DNA of 64,000 nt from Galeopsis tetrahit (taxonomy: Eukaryota > Streptophyta > Magnoliopsida > Lamiales > Lamiaceae): positions 61,567,028 through 61,631,027 of the forward strand of contig OY776129.1 in NCBI GenBank assembly GCA_963675135.1, given 5' to 3'. This document shows positions 60,615 through 64,000 of the stretch, piece by piece; the first letter of the stretch is position 1; every line of letters begins with the position of its first letter. The notes under the pieces are model-generated. The model made no database searches and had not been told where the DNA came from. It saw only the letters and a program-made list of their open reading frames with translations. Position numbers and translations under genes: made by a program.

Positions 60615-60951
60615 AATTAATGACAACATACAAGTTTCAATAAATATAATTTAAATACCAAAAACCAAAATGGTGAAATAAGAAAAACGAATAATCAATT
60701 TTTGCAGGTGTTCTAAAGAAGAAATTGACTAATAGAAAATCATGGCAAGAAATGAGCTAATGTTTTTTCTTTATTTAGTTAGTTGCCTGTTGTGAGATTA
60801 AACTGTATTGTAAAATAAAGCTAAAACTAAATCAAACGTTCAATTAGTCAAAAGAGAGGGAAAAAAAAAAACCCTCCCTCTATTAGTCAAGACATGGCAC
60901 CATTTTTTGTGAACGATATTTAAGAAAAATGCTTAAGAAGTAAATAACTAA
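60615..60951. other. Spacer upstream of tRNA-Gln, no gene seen
   Basis: AT-rich. No promoter element beyond the internal tRNA boxes could be assigned, and no open frame of note is present. Confidence 0.4.
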
Positions 60952-61323
60952 GGGCATGTTTGTTTTGGGATTATGTAGGATGGGGGAGATGGAGATGGAG
61001 AAATCCTGGATGGAGAAATCCTGGTGAATAGTGATTGTGTGTGTTTGTTTTGGGATGTTGAGTAGGATAGGATATAACTTTATATCAAATCAATTGTGTA
61101 AGAGTGTGTGATTTGTATTATAATATTATATAGTGTAACTTTATTTCAAATCAATTGTATAAGAATGTATGATGTTGTATTATTATAATAGTAGAATATA
61201 TAGATATTTTTAGATGTGGATGAAAATGGATGTTGAAATCCGGACGTGAAATCCCGAACTAGAACAAGACGGGGGATGTTACGTCCAACATCCGGACGTG
61301 TGAGTCCCAAAACAAACATGCCC
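60952..61323. mobile_element. Tourist MITE, family member 3
   Basis: Inverted ends GGGCATGTTTGTTTTGGGAT and GTCCCAAAACAAACATGCCC, with TAA on both sides (60,949-60,951 and 61,324-61,326). It matches the ends of the element at 34,299-35,330 and is the cleanest family member in the window. Confidence 0.88.
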
Positions 61324-61326
61324 TAA

Positions 61327-61616
61327 CTGCATTTTCAATGCTAACTCGAAAATTTAAATTAAATTCAAAATAGTCTCCAATGCATACTCAATTTTTGTCG
61401 CAATTCAATTTTTGGTGTCAAACTGCCACCAACTCAAATTTGTCACAAATCACTTTATGCCTATTTCAATTTTTTTTCCTTTTGTTTTTTTTTAATTTGA
61501 TTGTTTAATTGTTCAAGAATCTTACTATATTATATTTTATTTTTATGTAAATTAAATAATAAATTAATATTTATTTTTTTATTAATTATTATGAAATATT
61601 TTAAAATAAAAATATA
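61327..61616. other. Intergenic, no gene seen
   Basis: AT-rich spacer between two MITEs. Confidence 0.4.
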
Positions 61617-61832
61617 CTCTCTCCGTCCCTAAAAAGCTTTCATTTGATGGAGTGAAGTTTAAAAAAAAGGTATAATAATTAGAGTCTTGAAGGTAATTTT
61701 GTAAACTTGTATATATAAAGTAAATAAAGTAGTTTGATTGAGTGTATGATGGACTCAAAAAAATATTGTATGAAGGGTAAATATGTGTATATCGTGAGAG
61801 TGACTATCAAAACTTTTCATGAACGGAGGTAA
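61617..61832. mobile_element. Stowaway MITE, family member 2
   Basis: Ends CTCTCTCCGTCC and GAACGGAGGTAA with TA on both sides. The whole interior aligns with the element at 21,421-21,637. Confidence 0.8.
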
Positions 61833-61834
61833 TA

Positions 61835-62152
61835 TAATTTAATTGTAAGACAACATTAATAATTTAAATTACAAAATACAATAGCTAAAAAATAAAACAT
61901 ATAATTTAAATTTAAATGTAAATGTAAATATGAAATTATATATTTAATTATAAATAAACATTTGATAAAATAGAAATAAAAAAGATAATTTTGAGTTCAA
62001 TGGTTAGAGATAATTTTACTGTTTAACTTAAATTTGGTGGCAATTTAAATCCAATATTGGAGATGATATGAACTAAGTGGTAATTTTATAAAGTTTTATG
62101 TAAATTAATGGAGTTGGTTGGTTAGATTGAGGGTATGTGTGGTCCGAAAGAA
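61835..62152. other. Intergenic, no gene seen
   Basis: AT-rich. No supported feature. Confidence 0.4.
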
Positions 62153-62161
62153 AAAAAATAT

Positions 62162-63190
62162 GGGTTGGGGTATATACCCCTCCAGCTTTGTTAGATAAAC
62201 TCCCTCTTCATTTTTATTAATTAAATATTTATATAAAATACCATTTTTACCCTTATACTAAAATAAATTAAGATACATACACTCCCTTACAATTTAAACT
62301 CTAACCCTAGAATTAGACAGCCACCGCCTCCACCACTCGGCGCCGCCGCCGCCACATCTAGAAATTAAAAAAAAAAAACTTATATTCGACAAACCAGTGT
62401 CGACCAAAAACCCTCTCGTCAACATTGGTTTGTCGATCAAACATCTCCCCGTCGACACTGATTTGTTGACCAAACACATCCCCGTCGACACTGGTTCATC
62501 GAAAAAATTTAAAAAATAAAAAATAAAAATTTTCGACAATGAAGGGTTGACCATAAACATTCTCATCAACCATTGAGGGTCGATGAGAGAGGTTATGGTC
62601 GATCGACCTGCAGAAATAAAAAAAAAAAAACCAAACAAACCTGGACGGAAGTGGGAGGGAGGCGGCGGAAGCGTGACTGGTTGGGGGGAAGAGGCGGCGG
62701 CGGCGCTCGACAAAAGAGGCGGCGCCGCCGCTTGTTACAAAGAGGAAAAAAGGAGGGTCGCGGGGTGGGAGGGGGCTGGGCGATCTGGGCACAGGTGCGA
62801 GGGGGAGGGAGGGGAAATCCGGCGACGAGAGGGGGAAGGAGGGGGAAGGAGGGGGAGAGCTACGGCGAGAGGGGAGGGAGGGGGAGTGCAGAACATGAAA
62901 AAAAAATGGAGGGGGAGTGCGACGCAGATGGCGACAGTTAGGGAGGGGGAGTGAGACGGCGACGGCGAGGGAGGGTGTGCGAGCAGCGGTGGCGGCGACG
63001 GCGGCTGGGAATGAGGAAGGGGAAAGGTCCGGGTTTTAAATGAGGAAGATAGAATAGGGGTGTGTATTTATCTTAGATTTTTAGGAGAAAGGGGTATAAT
63101 AGGTAATTTGGGGGGAGTGCATCTATCTCAGATGTGTTTTGAGGGTGGTGCGTGTATCGGGGAAAGCTGGAGGGGTATATACCCCAACCC
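62162..63190. mobile_element. Mutator-type non-autonomous element with GC-rich interior (Pack-MULE candidate)
   Basis: The ends GGGTTGGGGTATATACCCC and their exact reverse complement extend perfectly for 28 bases, then with weaker similarity for roughly 100 more. The 9 bp AAAAAATAT flanks both sides (62,153-62,161 and 63,191-63,199), the size typical of Mutator elements. Between the AT-rich arms lies a GC-rich block (62,640-63,010) of low-complexity GGAGGGGG and GGCGGCG sequence. A 123-codon frame (62,583-62,954, +) and frames on minus cross it, but none shows a domain. No transposase is present. Confidence 0.8.
62388..62515. repeat. Minisatellite of about 36 bp units
   Basis: Three to four imperfect units carry GTCGACACTGGTTTGTCGA-type cores (ACCAGTGTCGACC, CAACATTGGTTTGTCG, GTCGACACTGATTTG, GTCGACACTGGTTC). 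It lies inside the Mutator-type element. Each core is itself partly palindromic. Confidence 0.65.
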
Positions 63191-63199
63191 AAAAAATAT

Positions 63200-63417
63200 T
63201 TTGGGTAAATATGTGATTAAAATGAGTTTATGAAGTAAATTCCTTTTTTGGGCTGAGTAAAGTGTTGCGGGACACTGTGTAAAGTAAAGTGTTAGGATCG
63301 AGTCACAGGGGATATTAGGCATTCTTATTTGTTATACAACTCATTTGCAGTTCAACCCCATGGAGCTCGTGATATTAATATTAAGAATCACCCAATAATT
63401 TAGGTTGTGTCTAAATT
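63200..63417. other. Intergenic, no gene seen
   Basis: Nothing recognisable between the Mutator-type element and the retroposon at the right edge. Confidence 0.4.
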
Positions 63418-64000
63418 TTTTTTTTTTTTTTTTTATGGGGGATTTACAATATTATAAAATAAAGTTACAAATCACGAGCTTAAAATCTTGATGTTCAAAT
63501 CAAACGGATATCGCCGTCCACTCCAATCGCGTGAAGAGAAAAAACGAGTTTTCCTTTGCCTTAACAGGTGGTGTCCAGGTCTTCAATCTTAACAGGTGTC
63601 CAATAGTACCAAAGCACCAGAGCTCTCCTATCTCAAAGAGCCCAACCACCAAAAAAAACTCAGAACTACAGCAAAGTTCCAACATGGACAACTAGACGTG
63701 CACAACAGAACAAAAACCAAAACATAAAACTAAGCAAGCACCCAAAAACTACCTATGAAAACAGTAAACATGATCAACGAAGAAATACCCGAACGGCCAC
63801 CGTGGCTCCGTTACAGGTAAAATCTCCATTGATTCCTAACAAAAACCGAAGGAAAATTACATAACAGAAGGCTGAACAAACGGCGACGACGACAGCGATC
63901 GGCGGCGGCTAGAACAAGTAGATCTGAGGATTTGTAACCTAGATCTGATGAAAACGGCAACGACGAAAGTAGGTGGTACCGGCAAGGCGGCGACTAAAGG
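63418..64000 (-). mobile_element. Second copy of the A-tailed retroposon, cut by the window end
   Basis: A T-run at 63,418-63,434 is followed by sequence aligning with 15,670-16,160: ACAAATC/ACAAATT, CTTGATGTTCAAA against CTTGATCTTCAAA, CTCCAATCGCG against CTCCAATCTCG, and CCTTTGCC in both. CGGCCACCGTGGCTCCGTTA corresponds to CGGTCACCGTAGCTCCATTA. A GC-rich GGCGGCG section follows, as in the first copy. The minus-strand 5' end and the target duplication lie beyond the window. Confidence 0.7.

Noticed and set aside
62583..62954. 122-123 codon GC-rich frames on + as real proteins
   Set aside because: Two overlapping frames and frames on minus are all open because of low-complexity G/A repeats. 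No domain or start context supports them.

Overview
This window is nuclear DNA of a flowering plant, most likely a eudicot. Genes have many short exons with GT-AG introns, intergenic DNA is AT-rich, and plant-type MITEs, Ty1/copia elements, a tRNA-derived SINE and a miR172-regulated AP2 gene are present. The species cannot be read from the sequence. I see no prokaryotic genes and no CRISPR array.

Layout. (1) 1-19,966: a tandem duplication of a CCR4-NOT subunit 4 (NOT4) E3 ligase gene on the + strand. The left copy enters the window in an intron and shows its last eight coding exons (247-5151). The right copy is complete (8274-14787, 12 coding exons, 972 codons predicted) with a 5' UTR intron and a 3' UTR intron. 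Both read intact. The repeated unit is about 9.6 kb. Its 3' flank is clean in copy 1 but carries an A-tailed retroposon, an unclassified 1.9 kb insertion and nested MITEs in copy 2. (2) 23,401-26,138, minus strand: an APETALA2/TOE-type floral-timing repressor (10 exons, 417 aa) with a miR172 site in its last exon. (3) 27,000-48,600: a transposon-rich block. It holds a 5,065 bp copia element with identical 271 bp LTRs but a nonsense codon and a frameshift (29,057-34,121). That copia sits inside an older terminal-inverted-repeat element that also took a Tourist MITE. A second copia has nearly identical LTRs but a ruined, gag-less interior (41,675-46,312). Also present are a tRNA-derived SINE, a 234 bp foldback hairpin, and a CACTA end region with a nested hAT MITE. 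(4) 54,125-60,303, minus strand: RAD51B, a RAD51 paralogue for homologous recombination (12 exons, 369 aa), with a tRNA-Gln(UUG) gene about 240 bp upstream on the same strand. (5) 60,950-64,000: a Tourist MITE, a Stowaway MITE, a 1,029 bp Mutator-type element with a GC-rich interior, and a second copy of the retroposon found behind NOT4 copy 2.

The genes belong to separate pathways: mRNA turnover and ubiquitin ligation, flowering time, DNA repair and translation. They do not look like a cluster. The most informative content is the young NOT4 duplication, whose copy 1 serves as an empty-site control for insertions, and the nested, datable transposon layers. Exon coordinates were read by eye from splice consensus and reading frame, without transcript evidence.
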